Shown: positions 50,615-62,406 of the stretch, piece after piece | Numbering within the stretch: the first letter of the stretch is position 1 | Layout: every line of letters begins with the position of its first letter | Source: Leminorella grimontii ATCC 33999 = DSM 5078 | Lineage (GTDB): Bacteria > Pseudomonadota > Gammaproteobacteria > Enterobacterales > Enterobacteriaceae | DNA: 64,000 nucleotides | Direction of reading: 5' to 3' | NCBI RefSeq assembly: GCF_000439085.1 | Contig: NZ_AUUA01000001.1 | Coordinates: forward strand, 248,001 to 312,000 | Position numbers and translations under genes: made by a program | Notes under the pieces: model-generated | Databases searched by the model: none | The model's input: only the letters and a program-made list of their open reading frames with translations | Told to the model about the DNA's origin: nothing

Positions 50615-52749
50615 TTGTGCGTTTCCCCAGGGTTCGTTCGAACAGCCGCGTCGAGCATGCGGCCTTCACGGCCTCGCTGAACGGCTTCCAGCAGCCGCTG
50701 CCCCAGCGGGCTTTCAAAGGCGCTGGCGAGAGTGGCAGGGAGCCTTCTTCGCCAGTTGAGATATTGGTCGGAGGTGCCCGGTACGTTAACGGGCGTTTCA
50801 ACGCGCAGCCAGTCTTCCGGCTGCAGGCCGACGAACTGGCTTGAGGTTGAGGCGATAAAGCGGTGCAGAGCGACGTTCAGCTCGTCCGTCATGGCGCCGG
50901 GCGGCAGCGGTTTGGCTAAGAAACCGTATTCAAGCAGCATCGCTTCCAACGCCCGCTTGTCGTCGTCGCGAGCCTCATTCAGAGCCGCCAGCACCTCGGC
51001 GTCCGGATAGATGCCCAGCGACTCCCCAAGCCGAAGGTCGCCTTTTTGCCAATAGCCGACAAGCGTCGGCAGATCGTGGGTGGTCGGCGTAGCCATCGAC
51101 TGAGGAAGATAGCGTTCGGGAGGGCGAAAGCCGACTCCTTCCTTTTCAAAGTAGAGCACCTTATAGGAATAGACGCCGGCGTCCCGCAGCTTTTGGACGA
51201 TCTCCGGCGGCACGATGCCTAAATCTTCTCCGATGACCACGCAGCGATGGCGCTGGCTTTCCAGCGTTAAAATCGCCAGCAGGTCGTCAAGGGGATAGGC
51301 CACGTAGCCGCCCGCGTCGGCGTTTTCGCCATAGGGTACCCACCAAAGCCTAAGTAGGGACATCACGTGGTCAATGCGCAGCGCGCCGAAGTAGCGCATG
51401 TTGGCGCGCAATACTTCGATAAACGGGCGGTAGGCCCGCTGGCGTAAAACGTGCGGGTCCATCGGCGGCAGCCCCCAGTTTTGCCCCTGCGGCCCGAGCG
51501 GGTCGGGAGGGGCGCCTACGGACGCCTTCATGCGGTAGAGAGTTTTGTCGCACCAGGTCTGTACGCCGCCTTCGGCGACGCCGACCGCCAAATCGCCATA
51601 CAGGCCGACGGCCATGCCCAATCGGCGGGAAAGCGTAAAGCATTCGCTAAGCTGCTGATGGGCGAGCCACTGTAGCCAGGCGTAAAACCGAACGTCGTCG
51701 TCATGGCTTTCGGCGAAGCGGCGAACCGTTTCAGAATCATGTCGGCGATAGGCTTCGGGCCAGACCGGCCAGCCCCAGGCGTTTTCCTGACTCTGCGTCA
51801 GCGCGTAGTGCAGGGCGTCGAACTCCGCCTGGCGGATAATCGCTTCCCCGCGCTCGGCCAGAAAGCGACGGAAGGCCTGCTTTCGCAGCGGATCGTCGAA
51901 CGATTGCCACGCCAGCCGCAGCGCCGTCATCTTAAGCGTCATCACCGCTGCATAGTCGACGCTGTCGGTTTGCCGCAGCCGCTGCCGTTCGTTTTGAACG
52001 TCGGCGCTTTTCCACCACGCGATGGCCGATTCGCTCGTCTGAAATTCAGCGACGGCCTCGACGTCGATATAGGCGACGTTCAGCGCGGTGCGAGAGGAGG
52101 GGCTGTAGGGGCTGGCGTTTTCCGGTACGGCGGGGTACAGCGCGTGCAGAGGGTTGACGCCGACAAAGGCGCCGCCGCGCCGCGCAGTTTCGTACAGCGC
52201 CTCTTTCAACGCGCCGAAGTCGCCGATGCCCCAGTCGTTCGCCGAGCGTAGCGTATAGAGCTGCACGCACATGCCCCACAGTCGCTCGTCCGCCGGGCGC
52301 GCAAAGCAGCGGCCGGGGGAGATAATGACGCTGGTGTGCCAAAGCGCGTCGTCGGCTCGTAGCGTTAGCCGATAGTATCCGCAGGCAAGGTCGGCGGGCA
52401 GGGTGATTTGCTCGTCAGAGGGGGCGATTTGCCCCTCATAAAATCCGCCGCCGTCCGCGGGGGCAAGCGCGTAGTCATCGGGCCGCAGCTTCCACTGATA
52501 GAGATTGGGAATTAATAGGGTGACATTGTAACTTTTCCCGGTTGAGAAAACGCACACCGGCGGCAGCGGGGAATTCGGGCTCTCCAGGCCGCTGGCCATG
52601 GCGTCATAAATGCGCCGCCGCGCGGTTTCATCGATGGGCTCAATAAGGCCCGCGGCGTTTACGTAGCCGCGAGCAATGCCGACCTCATCGTAGCGGTCTT
52701 GCCCGTCGTCGCCCATCGCGGCGTCAGCCGCCTGGCGCATTTTATCCAT
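50611..52749 (-). CDS. malQ: 4-alpha-glucanotransferase (amylomaltase)
   Basis: A 712-residue GH77 enzyme, similar in length to E. coli MalQ (694). Catalytic motifs are visible: nucleophile aspartate in ALRIDHVMSLLRLWW, acid/base glutamate in VVIGEDLG, and TTHDLPTLVGYW. It transfers alpha-1,4-glucan segments between maltodextrins, releasing glucose. The gene starts 12 bases after glgP with GGAG upstream, so it belongs to the glg operon instead of a malPQ unit. That places recycling of the short chains left by GlgX and GlgP under glycogen control. Confidence 0.93.
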   Translation of the reverse strand: MDKMRQAADAAMGDDGQDRYDEVGIARGYVNAAGLIEPIDETARRRIYDAMASGLESPNSPLPPVCVFSTGKSYNVTLLIPNLYQWKLRPDDYALAPADGGGFYEGQIAPSDEQITLPADLACGYYRLTLRADDALWHTSVIISPGRCFARPADERLWGMCVQLYTLRSANDWGIGDFGALKEALYETARRGGAFVGVNPLHALYPAVPENASPYSPSSRTALNVAYIDVEAVAEFQTSESAIAWWKSADVQNERQRLRQTDSVDYAAVMTLKMTALRLAWQSFDDPLRKQAFRRFLAERGEAIIRQAEFDALHYALTQSQENAWGWPVWPEAYRRHDSETVRRFAESHDDDVRFYAWLQWLAHQQLSECFTLSRRLGMAVGLYGDLAVGVAEGGVQTWCDKTLYRMKASVGAPPDPLGPQGQNWGLPPMDPHVLRQRAYRPFIEVLRANMRYFGALRIDHVMSLLRLWWVPYGENADAGGYVAYPLDDLLAILTLESQRHRCVVIGEDLGIVPPEIVQKLRDAGVYSYKVLYFEKEGVGFRPPERYLPQSMATPTTHDLPTLVGYWQKGDLRLGESLGIYPDAEVLAALNEARDDDKRALEAMLLEYGFLAKPLPPGAMTDELNVALHRFIASTSSQFVGLQPEDWLRVETPVNVPGTSDQYLNWRRRLPATLASAFESPLGQRLLEAVQRGREGRMLDAAVRTNPGETHK

Positions 52750-52761
52750 CTCGTACTCCGC

Positions 52762-55206
52762 CTACAGCTTGGTCGGCTTTATTTCCCAGATCTCTTCCGC
52801 ATACTCCTGAATCGTTCGGTCGGAAGAGAAATAGCCCATGTTGGCGATGTTTAGCGCCGCCTTCCGCGCCCAGGTGTTCGGCTTCAGGTACAGCCGGTCG
52901 ACGCTCTCCTGCGCGTTGAGGTAGGAACGATAGTCGGCCAGCAGCTGGTAGTAGTCGCCGAAGTTGACCAGCGAGTCAAACAGCGGGCCGTAGCGATAGG
53001 GCTCTTCCGGGCTGAAGAAGCCGGTCGCGATTTGGCTTAGCACCTGATGAAGCTCGGTGTCCTCTTCGTAGATTTTGCGCGGATCGTAGCCGTTGCGGCG
53101 CAGCGCGTTAACCTCTTCGGTGGTGTTGCCGAAGATGAAGATATTCTCCTCGCCCACGTGTTCGCGAATTTCTACGTTGGCTCCGTCCAACGTGCCGATG
53201 GTCAGCGCGCCGTTAAGGGCGAACTTCATGTTGCTGGTGCCCGACGCCTCGGTGCCCGCCAGGGAAATCTGTTCCGACAGGTCGGCGGCCGGGACGATAA
53301 TTTGCGCCAGGCTGACGCTGTAGTTAGGAATAAACACCACCTTCAGCTTGTTTTTAATTCGCTCGTCGTTGTTGATGACCTTGGCTACGTCGTTAATCAA
53401 CCGAATGATAAGCTTGGCGTTAACGTAGGAAGAGGCGGCCTTGCCGGCAAAAATCACCGTTCTTGGCACCCACGGATCGTCCGGCGCTTTCAGAATGCGG
53501 TTGTAGCGGGTGATCACCTGCAGCAGGTTCAGCAGCTGGCGCTTGTACTCGTGAATGCGCTTAATCTGAACGTCAAACAGCGAGTTTGGATTAACGACGA
53601 CGTTCAGATGCGTAGCGATGTACTCCGCCAGCCTCTTCTTGTTGGCCAGCTTGACCTTTTTAATCTGCTCGATGAACGCCGGGTAGTCTACCATCGCGTT
53701 CAGCGCCGACAGCTTGCTCAGGTCGGTGCGCCAGGTCTGATCGATGCTGGCGTCCAGCAGCTCGGCCAGCGGCCGGTTGGCCAGGCCAATCCAGCGCCGC
53801 GGTGTTACGCCGTTGGTCTTGTTGCAGAAGTGGTGCGGGAAGATTTTGGCGAAGTCGGCGAACAGCGAAGTTACCATCAGCTCTGAGTGGAGCGCGGATA
53901 CGCCGTTAACCTTATGGCCGCCGATCACCGCCAGCCAAGCCATTCTTACTCGGCGACCGTTGCTTTCATCAATCAGGGAAACGCGGGTCAACAGGTCAGG
54001 ATCGTTAGGGAACTGCTCTTTCACCACCTTCAAAAAGTAGTCGTTAATCTCAAAAATAATCTGCAGGTGGCGGGGCAGGATTTTCCCCATCATCTCTACA
54101 GGCCAGGTCTCCAGCGCTTCGCTCATCAGCGTGTGGTTGGTATAGGAGAAGATGCGGATTGTCATCTCCCAGGCGTCTTCCCAGGTAAAGTGGTGGTGGT
54201 CGATAAGCAGGCGCATCAGCTCGGGGATCGCCAGCACCGGGTGGGTGTCGTTGAGGTGGATGGCTACCTTATCCGCCAGGTTGTCGTAGGTTTCATACGC
54301 CCTCCAGTGGCTGTAGAGAATGTCCTGCAGCGTGGCGGATACCAGAAAGTATTCCTGCTTGAGGCGCAGCTCGCGGCCAGAGCTGGTGGCGTCGTTGGGG
54401 TAGAGCACGCGCGATACGTTTTCCGAGTTGTTTTTGTCCTCAACGGCGGCAAAGTAGTCGCCTTGGTTAAACTTACCCAGATTGATCTCATTACTGGCCT
54501 GCGCCGACCACAGGCGCAGCGTATTGGTCGCATCGGTGTCGAAGCCGGGGATTATCTGGTCGTAGGCGCAGGCCAGCACCTCTTCCGTTTCTACCCAGCG
54601 GCACAGTTTGCCTTCCGTCTGCACGCGGCCGCCGAAGAAGACCTTATGGCGCACGTTGTGACGAGGAAACTCCCAGGCGTTGCCGTATTCGAGCCAGTTA
54701 TCCGGCGACTCCGCCTGCTGGCCGTCGACGATGTTCTGTTTGAACATACCGTACTCGTAGCGAATGCCGTATCCTCGGGCCGGAAGGCCGAGGGTGGCCA
54801 GCGAGTCGAGGAAACAGGCGGCCAAGCGGCCCAGGCCGCCGTTGCCGAGGCCGGGATCGTTTTCTTCGTTAATCAACTGCTCGATGCTGAATCCCATGTC
54901 GTCCAGCGCTTCGGCAAGCTCGTCGTAAATGCCGAGGTTCAAAAGCGAGTTGGAGAGCGTACGGCCAATCAGGAACTCCATTGACAGGTAAGACACGCGG
55001 CGGCCGGATTGGGAAAAGTGGGCGCGGGTTGACCGCAGCCAGCGTTCGACCATCATATCGCGCACGACGAAAGAGGCGGCGTTGAGCCAGTCGTGTTCGG
55101 TTGCCAGCGCGGGCTCTTTACCAATAATGAACTTTAACTTTTCCTGAATCGCAGTTTTCAGGTTCATGATGCGTTCAGAGGGCGACTCAAAGTGAAATTG
55201 TGACAT
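52762..55206 (-). CDS. glgP: Glycogen phosphorylase
   Basis: An 814-residue GT35 enzyme, near-identical in length to E. coli Glg[41 protein letters not shown] and the pyridoxal-phosphate lysine in [16 protein letters not shown] are all present. It releases glucose-1-phosphate from outer glycogen chains. The N-terminus differs from E. coli ([17 protein letters not shown]). It lies 136 bases after glgA with a small hairpin between, the largest gap in the operon apart from that between glgX and glgC, so differential expression is possible. Confidence 0.96.
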   Translation of the reverse strand: MSQFHFESPSERIMNLKTAIQEKLKFIIGKEPALATEHDWLNAASFVVRDMMVERWLRSTRAHFSQSGRRVSYLSMEFLIGRTLSNSLLNLGIYDELAEALDDMGFSIEQLINEENDPGLGNGGLGRLAACFLDSLATLGLPARGYGIRYEYGMFKQNIVDGQQAESPDNWLEYGNAWEFPRHNVRHKVFFGGRVQTEGKLCRWVETEEVLACAYDQIIPGFDTDATNTLRLWSAQASNEINLGKFNQGDYFAAVEDKNNSENVSRVLYPNDATSSGRELRLKQEYFLVSATLQDILYSHWRAYETYDNLADKVAIHLNDTHPVLAIPELMRLLIDHHHFTWEDAWEMTIRIFSYTNHTLMSEALETWPVEMMGKILPRHLQIIFEINDYFLKVVKEQFPNDPDLLTRVSLIDESNGRRVRMAWLAVIGGHKVNGVSALHSELMVTSLFADFAKIFPHHFCNKTNGVTPRRWIGLANRPLAELLDASIDQTWRTDLSKLSALNAMVDYPAFIEQIKKVKLANKKRLAEYIATHLNVVVNPNSLFDVQIKRIHEYKRQLLNLLQVITRYNRILKAPDDPWVPRTVIFAGKAASSYVNAKLIIRLINDVAKVINNDERIKNKLKVVFIPNYSVSLAQIIVPAADLSEQISLAGTEASGTSNMKFALNGALTIGTLDGANVEIREHVGEENIFIFGNTTEEVNALRRNGYDPRKIYEEDTELHQVLSQIATGFFSPEEPYRYGPLFDSLVNFGDYYQLLADYRSYLNAQESVDRLYLKPNTWARKAALNIANMGYFSSDRTIQEYAEEIWEIKPTKL

Positions 55207-55298
55207 GTTCTTAATCCGTATATTGACTAGCGGTAAATCTGTGGGAAATCCGTTTCAGCCAGAGAAGCCCGTAGATCGCTGTAAATCATTGTCGCATT

Positions 55299-55314
55299 GG
55301 CGGCGAAAGCCGCC
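55299..55314. other. Intercistronic hairpin between glgA and glgP
   Basis: GGCGGC (55299-55304), GAAA tetraloop, GCCGCC (55309-55314). In the operon direction there is no U-run, so it is more likely an RNA stability element than a terminator. On the plus strand TTTT follows. Confidence 0.5.
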
Positions 55315-55342
55315 TTTTGCGGTGTTAACGCGGTAGGCGCAG

Positions 55343-56776
55343 TTAGCCCAGCCGCTGATACATCGCCAGATACTTTTCGGCGGCGTTCCGCCAGCTAAAG
55401 TCCTTTTCCATGGCCTGGCGCTGAACGCGGCGCCAGCGGGGCTTATCCGACCACAGGGCAAAGGCGCGGCGGATTGCGCCGCTGAGCTCTTCTACGCTGC
55501 TGTCTCGAAATACGAATCCGGTGGCGCTTTTGTCCATCAGGTTTTCCAACGAGCAGTCGGCTACCGTATCCGCCAGGCCGCCGGTGCGGCGCACCAGCGG
55601 CAGGGTGCCGTAGCGCAGCCCGTAGAGCTGCGTCAGCCCACAGGGCTCAAAGCGGCTGGGCACCAGTATGACGTCGGCGCTGCCGATAATGCGATGAGCC
55701 AGCGTTTCGTCGTAACCGATTTTGACCGCCACCTGACGAATGTGGCGGCGTGCCGTCTCCATAAAGGCTTCCTGCAGGTTCTCATCGCCGCTGCCCAACA
55801 GTGCGAGCTGGCCGCCGCGATCGAGAATTTCGGGCAGCGCCTGTAGCAGCAGGTCTAACCCCTTTTGGCTGCTCAAGCGGCTGACGACGGCAAACAGCGG
55901 CGCGTCGGGGGAGACGTCCAACCCCATTTGCGACTGGAACAGCGCCTTGTTTTGCGCCTTACCGGTCATCTTCTTGCTGCCGTAGTCGTGAGGCAGCAGT
56001 GCGTCCTTCTCCGGGCTCCAGACGTCGTAGTCCACGCCGTTGAGGATACCGACCAGCTTACCGCGCAGCTTTCTCTGGCTGAGCAGGTTCTCCATGCCGA
56101 AGCCGTATTCCGGTTGGGTTATCTCTTCGGCATAGGTCGGGCTGACCGCCGTGACCATGTCCGAATAGTACAGGCCCGCCTTCAGGTAAGAGATTTGCCC
56201 GTAGAACTCCAGCCCCTCGGGCTGTAAAAAGTGCGTAGGCAGATAAAGCTCGTTCATATGCCGAGCGGAGAACAGCCCTTGATAGGCCAGGTTATGCACG
56301 GTAAACACCGAGCGGGCAGGATAGCCGCGCGCGGCCAGATAGGCGCTGGCCAGGCCCGCGTGCCAGTCGTGGGCGTGCACCACGTTCGGCTGCCAAAAGG
56401 CATCCAGACCGCAGGCCAGTTCGCAGGCCATCCAGCCGAGCAGGCCGAAGCGCTTATAGTTATCGGCGTATTCGTGCAGCGCTCCGTCGTGATAGGGGCT
56501 GCCCGGCCGGTCGTAAAGGTGGGGGGCGTCAATCAGATAAACGCCGATGCCGTTGTAGGTGCCATACCGCAGGACGACCCTGCCGGCGAACGTTTCCACC
56601 TCGGCAACCACGGAAGTGGGAAGAATTTGATGCACTAACGCCGGGAACCCCGGCATCAGCAGGCGAACGTCCGCGCCGGCGGCCACCTGCGCGTTGGGCA
56701 GCGCGCCGAGCACGTCGGCCAAACCGCCGGTTTTCAACAGCGGAAAAAGTTCAGAACAGGCGTGTAATACTCGCAT
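55343..56776 (-). CDS. glgA: Glycogen synthase (ADP-glucose)
   Basis: A 477-residue GT5 enzyme, the same length as E. coli GlgA. The ADP-glucose-binding KTGGL lies near the N-terminus ([20 protein letters not shown]) and the C-terminal catalytic motif reads [20 protein letters not shown] with RTGGLADTV. It extends alpha-1,4 chains from ADP-glucose made by GlgC. It is fourth in the operon, 87 bases after glgC. Confidence 0.96.
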   Translation of the reverse strand: MRVLHACSELFPLLKTGGLADVLGALPNAQVAAGADVRLLMPGFPALVHQILPTSVVAEVETFAGRVVLRYGTYNGIGVYLIDAPHLYDRPGSPYHDGALHEYADNYKRFGLLGWMACELACGLDAFWQPNVVHAHDWHAGLASAYLAARGYPARSVFTVHNLAYQGLFSARHMNELYLPTHFLQPEGLEFYGQISYLKAGLYYSDMVTAVSPTYAEEITQPEYGFGMENLLSQRKLRGKLVGILNGVDYDVWSPEKDALLPHDYGSKKMTGKAQNKALFQSQMGLDVSPDAPLFAVVSRLSSQKGLDLLLQALPEILDRGGQLALLGSGDENLQEAFMETARRHIRQVAVKIGYDETLAHRIIGSADVILVPSRFEPCGLTQLYGLRYGTLPLVRRTGGLADTVADCSLENLMDKSATGFVFRDSSVEELSGAIRRAFALWSDKPRWRRVQRQAMEKDFSWRNAAEKYLAMYQRLG

Positions 56777-56863
56777 CCATACCCCTGATTAAAAAACATT
56801 CACATTAGTAATCTAAGCACTACTTGGCGGCCCTCGCCAGCGGTGAGGGCCGATGGAAAACGG

Positions 56864-58147
56864 CTACTTTTCCATCTTCGCCAGCATGTCTTTAGTTATC
56901 AGCACAATGCCGCCCGACGAACGGCAGAACCTGCGCTCGTCTTCTTCAACGTTTTCTCCAACGACCAGCCCTTCAGGCAGGTGGCTGCCGCGATCGATAA
57001 TGCAGCGGCGCAGGCGGCAGGAGCGCCCGATGTGCACGTCCGGCAGAACGACCGCCGAGTCCAGCGTACAGAAAGAGTTGACCCGAACGCGAGGGAACAG
57101 CACCGAGTTGAGCACCACCGAGCCAGAAATAATGCAGCCGGCGCCGATCAGCGAGTTCATCGTCATGCCGTGGCTGCCGGAACGGTCCTGCACGAACTTG
57201 GCGGGCGGCAGCGGCTCCATGTAGGTGCGGATAGGCCAGGCGGTGTTGTACATGTCCAGCTCCGGCATTACCGAGGCCAGATCGAGGTTGGCGCTCCAGT
57301 AGGCGTCAATGGTGCCGACGTCGCGCCAGTAGGGTTTGGCGTTGACGTCCGACGTGACGCAGGAGAGGTCAAACGGATGCGCCCAGGCGACGCCCTGAGA
57401 AACCGCCTTGGGGATGAGATCCTTACCGAAGTCGTGGCTGGTTTCGCTGTTCAGGCTCTCTTCTTCCAGCAGCTGGTAGAGGTACTGAGCGTTGAACACG
57501 TATACGCCCATGCTGGCCAGCGACATTTCCGGATCGCCCGGCATGGCGGGCGGGTTTTCCGGCTTTTCCAGAAAGTTGACGATCCGGTGGTCTTCGGCGA
57601 TGTCCATTACGCCAAAGCCCGAAGCCTCAGAGCGCGGAACCGCGATACAGGCGACGGTGCACTGTCCGCCTTTTTCCACGTGGTCCAGCAGCATGCGCGA
57701 ATAGTCCATTTTGTAGATATGGTCGCCGGCCAGTATGACCACGTATTCGGCCCGGTAGCGTCGGATAATGTCCAGGTTCTGGTAGATAGCGTCGGCAGTG
57801 CCGCGATACCACTCTTCGTGATCTTCTCTTTGCTGAGCAGGCAGCAGATCGACGAACTCGTTCATCTCTTCGTTAAGAAACGACCAGCCGCGCTGAATGT
57901 GCTGCACCAGCGAGTGGGAGTGGTACTGGGTCAAAACGCCAATGCGGCGAATGCCGGAGTTCATGCAGTTGGACAGGGCAAAGTCGATGATACGGAATTT
58001 GCCGCCAAAGTGGACGGCGGGCTTGGCCCGTTTGGAGGTTAAGTCCTTCAGGCGGGAGCCGCGGCCGCCGGCGAGAATCAGCGCGACGGACTGTTTAGGG
58101 AGTTGCCTTGCCAGCATGAGTTTGTGATTGGCGTCCGATTTAACCAT
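56864..58147 (-). CDS. glgC: Glucose-1-phosphate adenylyltransferase
   Basis: A 427-residue enzyme with the nucleotide-binding loop [16 protein letters not shown] and the effector/catalytic segment [20 protein letters not shown] at the N-terminus, and a left-handed beta-helix domain at the C-terminus. It makes ADP-glucose, the committed and allosterically regulated step. GGAGG five bases upstream selects ATG 58147 ([17 protein letters not shown], as in E. coli); the frame is open to 58162 but that start has no such site. Confidence 0.96.
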   Translation of the reverse strand: MVKSDANHKLMLARQLPKQSVALILAGGRGSRLKDLTSKRAKPAVHFGGKFRIIDFALSNCMNSGIRRIGVLTQYHSHSLVQHIQRGWSFLNEEMNEFVDLLPAQQREDHEEWYRGTADAIYQNLDIIRRYRAEYVVILAGDHIYKMDYSRMLLDHVEKGGQCTVACIAVPRSEASGFGVMDIAEDHRIVNFLEKPENPPAMPGDPEMSLASMGVYVFNAQYLYQLLEEESLNSETSHDFGKDLIPKAVSQGVAWAHPFDLSCVTSDVNAKPYWRDVGTIDAYWSANLDLASVMPELDMYNTAWPIRTYMEPLPPAKFVQDRSGSHGMTMNSLIGAGCIISGSVVLNSVLFPRVRVNSFCTLDSAVVLPDVHIGRSCRLRRCIIDRGSHLPEGLVVGENVEEDERRFCRSSGGIVLITKDMLAKMEK

Positions 58148-58181
58148 GTTTCCTCCAAACATCGAAAATTCCTATATAAAG

Positions 58182-58198
58182 GTTCCTGCATCAGGAAC
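58182..58198. other. Intercistronic hairpin between glgX and glgC
   Basis: GTTCCTG (58182-58188), loop CAT, CAGGAAC (58192-58198): a 7-bp perfect stem shortly upstream of the glgC ribosome-binding site. It is a possible processing or stability element. Confidence 0.4.
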
Positions 58199-58226
58199 GG
58201 CAAAAGTAAGCGCAGCAAAGCTGCCG

Positions 58227-60221
58227 TTAAGTTTTTTTCTGTAACACGCTGACGCTGCGCGGTTGCGCTACGTAGCGTTGGTTTTGAACTTCAATATCGC
58301 CAAGAGAAAAGGGCTCGGCGATGGACCACTGCGCCTCTGAGAGGCCAAGGCGCTGCGGCGTATCGCAGGGATTAACCACCGCGAGCCATTCGTTGGAGAA
58401 CAACATCAGCAAGACGCCGGGAGGGGACTCCCAGCGCTCGGGCGTCATGGGCTCGGCTTCTGCGGTTAGCCACTGAACGTCCGTCGCGCCATCTCCGCTT
58501 TTCCACCAGTTCGGCGCGGCCAATGCCGGAATTTTTCGGCGCAGAGAAATCAGGCCGGACACAAAGTCCGTAAGCGATTCGTCCGCCGACAGCCAGTTGA
58601 GCCAGGTCAGGGGCGAATCCTGACAGTAGGCGTTGTTATTGCCCCACTGGGCGTTACCGAGCTCATCCCCGGCCAAAATCTGCGGCGTGCCCTGCGATAG
58701 CAGCAGGGTGGCCAGCAGCGAGCGCGAAGACCTCTCGCGCAGCAGCAGGACGTCCGCTGGGGCGTCCAGCCCTTCGTAGCCGTGGTTGTTGCTGTGGTTA
58801 TCACCGTGTCCGTCGCGGTTTTCTTCACCGTTGAGCCGGTTATGCTTGCGGTCAAAGCTCACCAAGTCTTTTAGGGTGAAGCCGTCGTGAGCGGTAATGT
58901 GGTTAATCGACGCGTAGGGGCGCCGGCCGTTTTTGTCGAAGAGGTCGCTGGAGGCGGCCAGGCGGCGGGCGAATTCGCCGAGCCCGACGTCGCCTTCCAG
59001 CCAAAAGCGCCTCATCGCGTCGCGAAAGCGATCGTTCCACTCGGCGAACGGCGCGGGAAAGTCCCCCAGCCGGTAACCGCCGGGGCCCAGATCCCAAGGT
59101 TCGGCAATCAGCTTTAGCTTCGACAGCTGCGGATCGTTTTGCAGCGCCACCATCAGCGGGGAAGAGGGAGAGAATTCGGGTTCTCTGCCCAGCGCGCAGC
59201 CGAGGTCGAATCGAAAGCCGTCCACGCGACACTCGGTCGCCCAAAAGCGCAGGCAGTCGAGCGCATACTGAAGGCCGACGGGGGCGTTAAGGCGCAGCGA
59301 GTTACCGCATCCGCTCCAGTTGGCATAGCGGCCGTTCTCTTCCAGCCAGTAGTAGGTGCGGTTGTCGATGCCGCGTAGAGAGAGCGTCGGGCCTGATTCG
59401 TCCAGCTCGGCGGTGTGATTGAGCACCACGTCCAGAATTACCTCGATGCCCGCGCGGTGCAGCGTTTTCACCATGTCGCGAAACTCCGACAGCGGGGTGG
59501 AGTCGGGGCGCTGCGACCAGTAACGAGGCTCGACGGCGAACGGCGCCAGCACGTTGTAGCCCCAGTAGTTGACCAGCCCCATGCGCTGCAGGCGCGGTTC
59601 GTCAATATGGAGCTGCACCGGCATGAGCTCAAGGGTGGTGATGCCAAGCGTAATCAGGTAGTTCACCATCACCGGATGAGAAAGCCCCGCGTAGGTTCCC
59701 CGCAGGACGGCAGGGATAGCCGGGTGGGTCTTGGTTAGTCCGCGGACGTGGGCCTCATAAATCACGGTGTCGCGCCAGGCTACTCGGGGGCTTCGGTCGT
59801 CCTGCCAGTCGTAAGGTTCGTCAATAACGATGCTCTTGGGAGCAAACGGCGCGCTGTCTTGCTCGTTGGGCCAAGCGCCTTCATCGAGCAGCTCGGGGGC
59901 GTCCGGCGCTTTGCCGTCTACGCCTCGGCTGTAAGGGTCGATAACCAGCTTTTGCGGATTGAAGCGAAGCCCGCGCTCGGGCTGCCACGGGCCGTGAACC
60001 CGATAGCCATAGCGCTGGCCCGGCAGCCCGTTCGGCAGGTAGCCGTGCCAGACGTTGCCGCTGCGCGAGGGGAGGCTGTAGCGCAGCTCGTTGTCCTCGT
60101 CGTCAAACAGGCAAAGCTCTACCCGTTCGGCGTCGGCGGAATAGAGCGCAAAGTTGACGCCGTCGCCGTCGTAATGGCTGCCGAAGGGATAAGGCTTTCC
60201 CGCAGTGAGCGCTATCGTCAT
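58227..60221 (-). CDS. glgX: Glycogen debranching enzyme
   Basis: A 664-residue GH13 isoamylase-type enzyme (E. coli GlgX is 657). Residues 1-150 form the carbohydrate-binding N-domain. Catalytic residues are D339 (DGFRFDLGCALG), E374 (LIAEPWDLGPGGY) and D446 (HITAHDGFTL). It hydrolyses alpha-1,6 branches left on phosphorylase-limit glycogen. The ATG lies one base after the glgB stop, so translation is probably coupled. Confidence 0.96.
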   Translation of the reverse strand: MTIALTAGKPYPFGSHYDGDGVNFALYSADAERVELCLFDDEDNELRYSLPSRSGNVWHGYLPNGLPGQRYGYRVHGPWQPERGLRFNPQKLVIDPYSRGVDGKAPDAPELLDEGAWPNEQDSAPFAPKSIVIDEPYDWQDDRSPRVAWRDTVIYEAHVRGLTKTHPAIPAVLRGTYAGLSHPVMVNYLITLGITTLELMPVQLHIDEPRLQRMGLVNYWGYNVLAPFAVEPRYWSQRPDSTPLSEFRDMVKTLHRAGIEVILDVVLNHTAELDESGPTLSLRGIDNRTYYWLEENGRYANWSGCGNSLRLNAPVGLQYALDCLRFWATECRVDGFRFDLGCALGREPEFSPSSPLMVALQNDPQLSKLKLIAEPWDLGPGGYRLGDFPAPFAEWNDRFRDAMRRFWLEGDVGLGEFARRLAASSDLFDKNGRRPYASINHITAHDGFTLKDLVSFDRKHNRLNGEENRDGHGDNHSNNHGYEGLDAPADVLLLRERSSRSLLATLLLSQGTPQILAGDELGNAQWGNNNAYCQDSPLTWLNWLSADESLTDFVSGLISLRRKIPALAAPNWWKSGDGATDVQWLTAEAEPMTPERWESPPGVLLMLFSNEWLAVVNPCDTPQRLGLSEAQWSIAEPFSLGDIEVQNQRYVAQPRSVSVLQKKT

Positions 60222-60222
60222 G

Positions 60223-62406
60223 CTATCCCTCCCGAACGAAATAGAGGGTAGACAGCGGCGGCAGCGTCAAAGACAGGGAGTAAGGCCTGCCGTGCGAAGG
60301 CGCTTCATCGCTGTGGACGCCGCCGAAGTTGCCCGCGTTGCTGCCGCGATAGAGCTGCGAGTCGGTATTGAGCGCTTCACGCCAAAAGCCGGGTTGGGCT
60401 ACGCCGATGCGGTAGCCTTGCCGCAGCACTGGCGTAAAGTTGCTGACCACCATCACCTCATTACCCTCTTCGTCGCGGCGGATGAAGGCGAACACCGAGT
60501 TTTCGCAGTCGTCCACCACGTACCATTCGAACCCTTCTGGCCGATAGTCAAGCCGATAAAGCGGCGGCAGCGCTCTGTAGACGTGATTAAGATCGCGCAC
60601 CAGATTTTGAACGCCGCTGTGCCAGCCGTCGTTAACGTCGTCAAGCAGGTGCCAGTCGAGGCTCGCATCGTGGTTCCACTCTCTGCCTTGGGCGAATTCG
60701 CCGCCCATAAACAGCAGCTTTTTCCCCGGATATCCCCACATGAAGGCGTAGTAGGCGCGCAGGTTGGCGAACTGCTGCCAGGCGTCGCCGGGCATGCGCC
60801 CAAGCAGCGAGCGCTTGCCGTGAACCACCTCGTCGTGCGACAGCGGCAGCACGAAGTTTTCTGAATAGGCGTACAGCATGCCGAACGTCATCAGGCCGTG
60901 GTGGTGCTTGCGGTAAATCGGGTCAAGGGACATATAGTCGAGCGTGTCGTGCATCCAGCCCAGGTTCCACTTGTAGTGAAAGCCCAGTCCGCCGCTTTCC
61001 GGCGGGAGAGTGACGCCGGGAAAGTCGGTGGACTCTTCGGCAATGACCACCGCGCCTTCCCGCTGGGCGCCTACCGTCCTGTTGACGGAGCGCAAAAACT
61101 CGATGGCCTCAAGGTTCTCTCGGCCTCCGTGGCGATTGGGGATCCATTCGCCTTCGGCACGGCTGTAGTCTCGATAGAGCATGGAGGCGACCGCATCGAC
61201 GCGAAGGCCGTCCAGGCCAAAGCGCTCCAGCCAGTAAAGGGCGTTGCCGGTAAGGTAGTTGCGGACCTCGTGCCTGTCGTAGTTATAGATAAGGGTGTCC
61301 CAGTCCTGATGAAGGCCTTCGCGAGGGTCGGCGTATTCGTAGAGCTCGGTGCCGTCAAACCGGGCGAGGCCGTGCTCGTCGTTGGGAAAGTGGCCAGGGA
61401 CCCAGTCCAGCAGAACGCTGATGCCTTCGCGATGAGCGCAGTCGATAAGGAAATGAAAGTCTTCGGGCGAGCCGAATCGGCGGGTCGGCGCATAGAGCCC
61501 CACGGGCTGGTAGCCCCAGGAGCCGTCGAAGGGATGTTCATGTATCGGCAGCAGCTCGATGTGGGTAAAGCCCATCGACTTCACGTAGGGAATAAGGCGC
61601 TCCGCCAGTTCGCGATAGCTGAGCCAGCTGCCGTCGTCGTGGCGCTGCCAGGAGCCGAGATGAACTTCATAAATCGACATCGGCGAGGAGAACTGGTTTG
61701 CATCCCGCCGCCACTGCGGCATGGCCGAACGGTGCGGCGGCAGGGCGGTGCGCGACGCGGTTTCCGGCCGCGCGTCGCCGTCGAAGGCGTAGGGGTCGGC
61801 CTTCAGTCGCCGATGGCCGTGAGCGTCGACCAGCTCATATTTGTACAGCTCTCCAATGCCGACATGGGGTAAAAACAGCTCCCATATGCCGCTTTCCGAT
61901 CTTAGGCGCATAGGGTGGCGGCGGCCGTCCCAGTGGTTAAAGTCGCCCACGATCGAGACGCGCTGCGCGTTGGGCGCCCAGACGGTAAAGGCCATGCCGT
62001 CAATATCGTCCAGCCGCATTGGGTGGGCTCCCAACCGTTCATAAGGGCGCAGGTGGGTGCCTTCGGCCAGAAGCCAACTGTCCGTTTCCTGCAGCAGTAG
62101 GCCAAAGCGGTAGGGATCTTCGATAACCTGCCGATACCGATCCCATTCGACGGCGAGTTGATAACGATAGGGCGCGTTGCGATGAGGCAGAACGCCTTGA
62201 AAGAAGCCGCTATGTTCGCCCGGCGTTAGGGTAAGCAGCGAGGCGCCGCTGTCTTTATCCAAAACGGTAACGCGCGAAGCGTCAGGCAGGAATGCGCTGA
62301 TGGTGAGTCCGTCTTCCGTTGCGTGAGGGCCCAAAATGGAGAACGGATCCGCGCATTTTCCCAACGACAGTCGTTGGATCACTTTTTCATCGATCGCTGT
62401 CGACAT
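60223..62406 (-). CDS. glgB: 1,4-alpha-glucan branching enzyme
   Basis: A 727-residue GH13 enzyme (E. coli GlgB is 728). Two N-terminal beta-sandwich domains (to about 230) precede the barrel. Catalytic residues are D404 ([12 protein letters not shown]), E457 ([13 protein letters not shown]) and D525 ([11 protein letters not shown]). It introduces alpha-1,6 branches. The frame stays open to 62487, but GGGAGA upstream and alignment to known GlgB N-termini (ATDEKVI-type start, here [10 protein letters not shown]) select ATG 62406. It is the first gene of the operon. Confidence 0.96.
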   Translation of the reverse strand: MSTAIDEKVIQRLSLGKCADPFSILGPHATEDGLTISAFLPDASRVTVLDKDSGASLLTLTPGEHSGFFQGVLPHRNAPYRYQLAVEWDRYRQVIEDPYRFGLLLQETDSWLLAEGTHLRPYERLGAHPMRLDDIDGMAFTVWAPNAQRVSIVGDFNHWDGRRHPMRLRSESGIWELFLPHVGIGELYKYELVDAHGHRRLKADPYAFDGDARPETASRTALPPHRSAMPQWRRDANQFSSPMSIYEVHLGSWQRHDDGSWLSYRELAERLIPYVKSMGFTHIELLPIHEHPFDGSWGYQPVGLYAPTRRFGSPEDFHFLIDCAHREGISVLLDWVPGHFPNDEHGLARFDGTELYEYADPREGLHQDWDTLIYNYDRHEVRNYLTGNALYWLERFGLDGLRVDAVASMLYRDYSRAEGEWIPNRHGGRENLEAIEFLRSVNRTVGAQREGAVVIAEESTDFPGVTLPPESGGLGFHYKWNLGWMHDTLDYMSLDPIYRKHHHGLMTFGMLYAYSENFVLPLSHDEVVHGKRSLLGRMPGDAWQQFANLRAYYAFMWGYPGKKLLFMGGEFAQGREWNHDASLDWHLLDDVNDGWHSGVQNLVRDLNHVYRALPPLYRLDYRPEGFEWYVVDDCENSVFAFIRRDEEGNEVMVVSNFTPVLRQGYRIGVAQPGFWREALNTDSQLYRGSNAGNFGGVHSDEAPSHGRPYSLSLTLPPLSTLYFVREG

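Noticed and set aside
53887-54984. A 365-codon plus-strand open frame opposite glgP.
   Set aside because: It is a shadow of the GC-rich glgP codon pattern; no ribosome-binding site and no recognisable product. The same applies to the long frames opposite glgA, glgC, glgX, glgB, malQ, the usher and putP.
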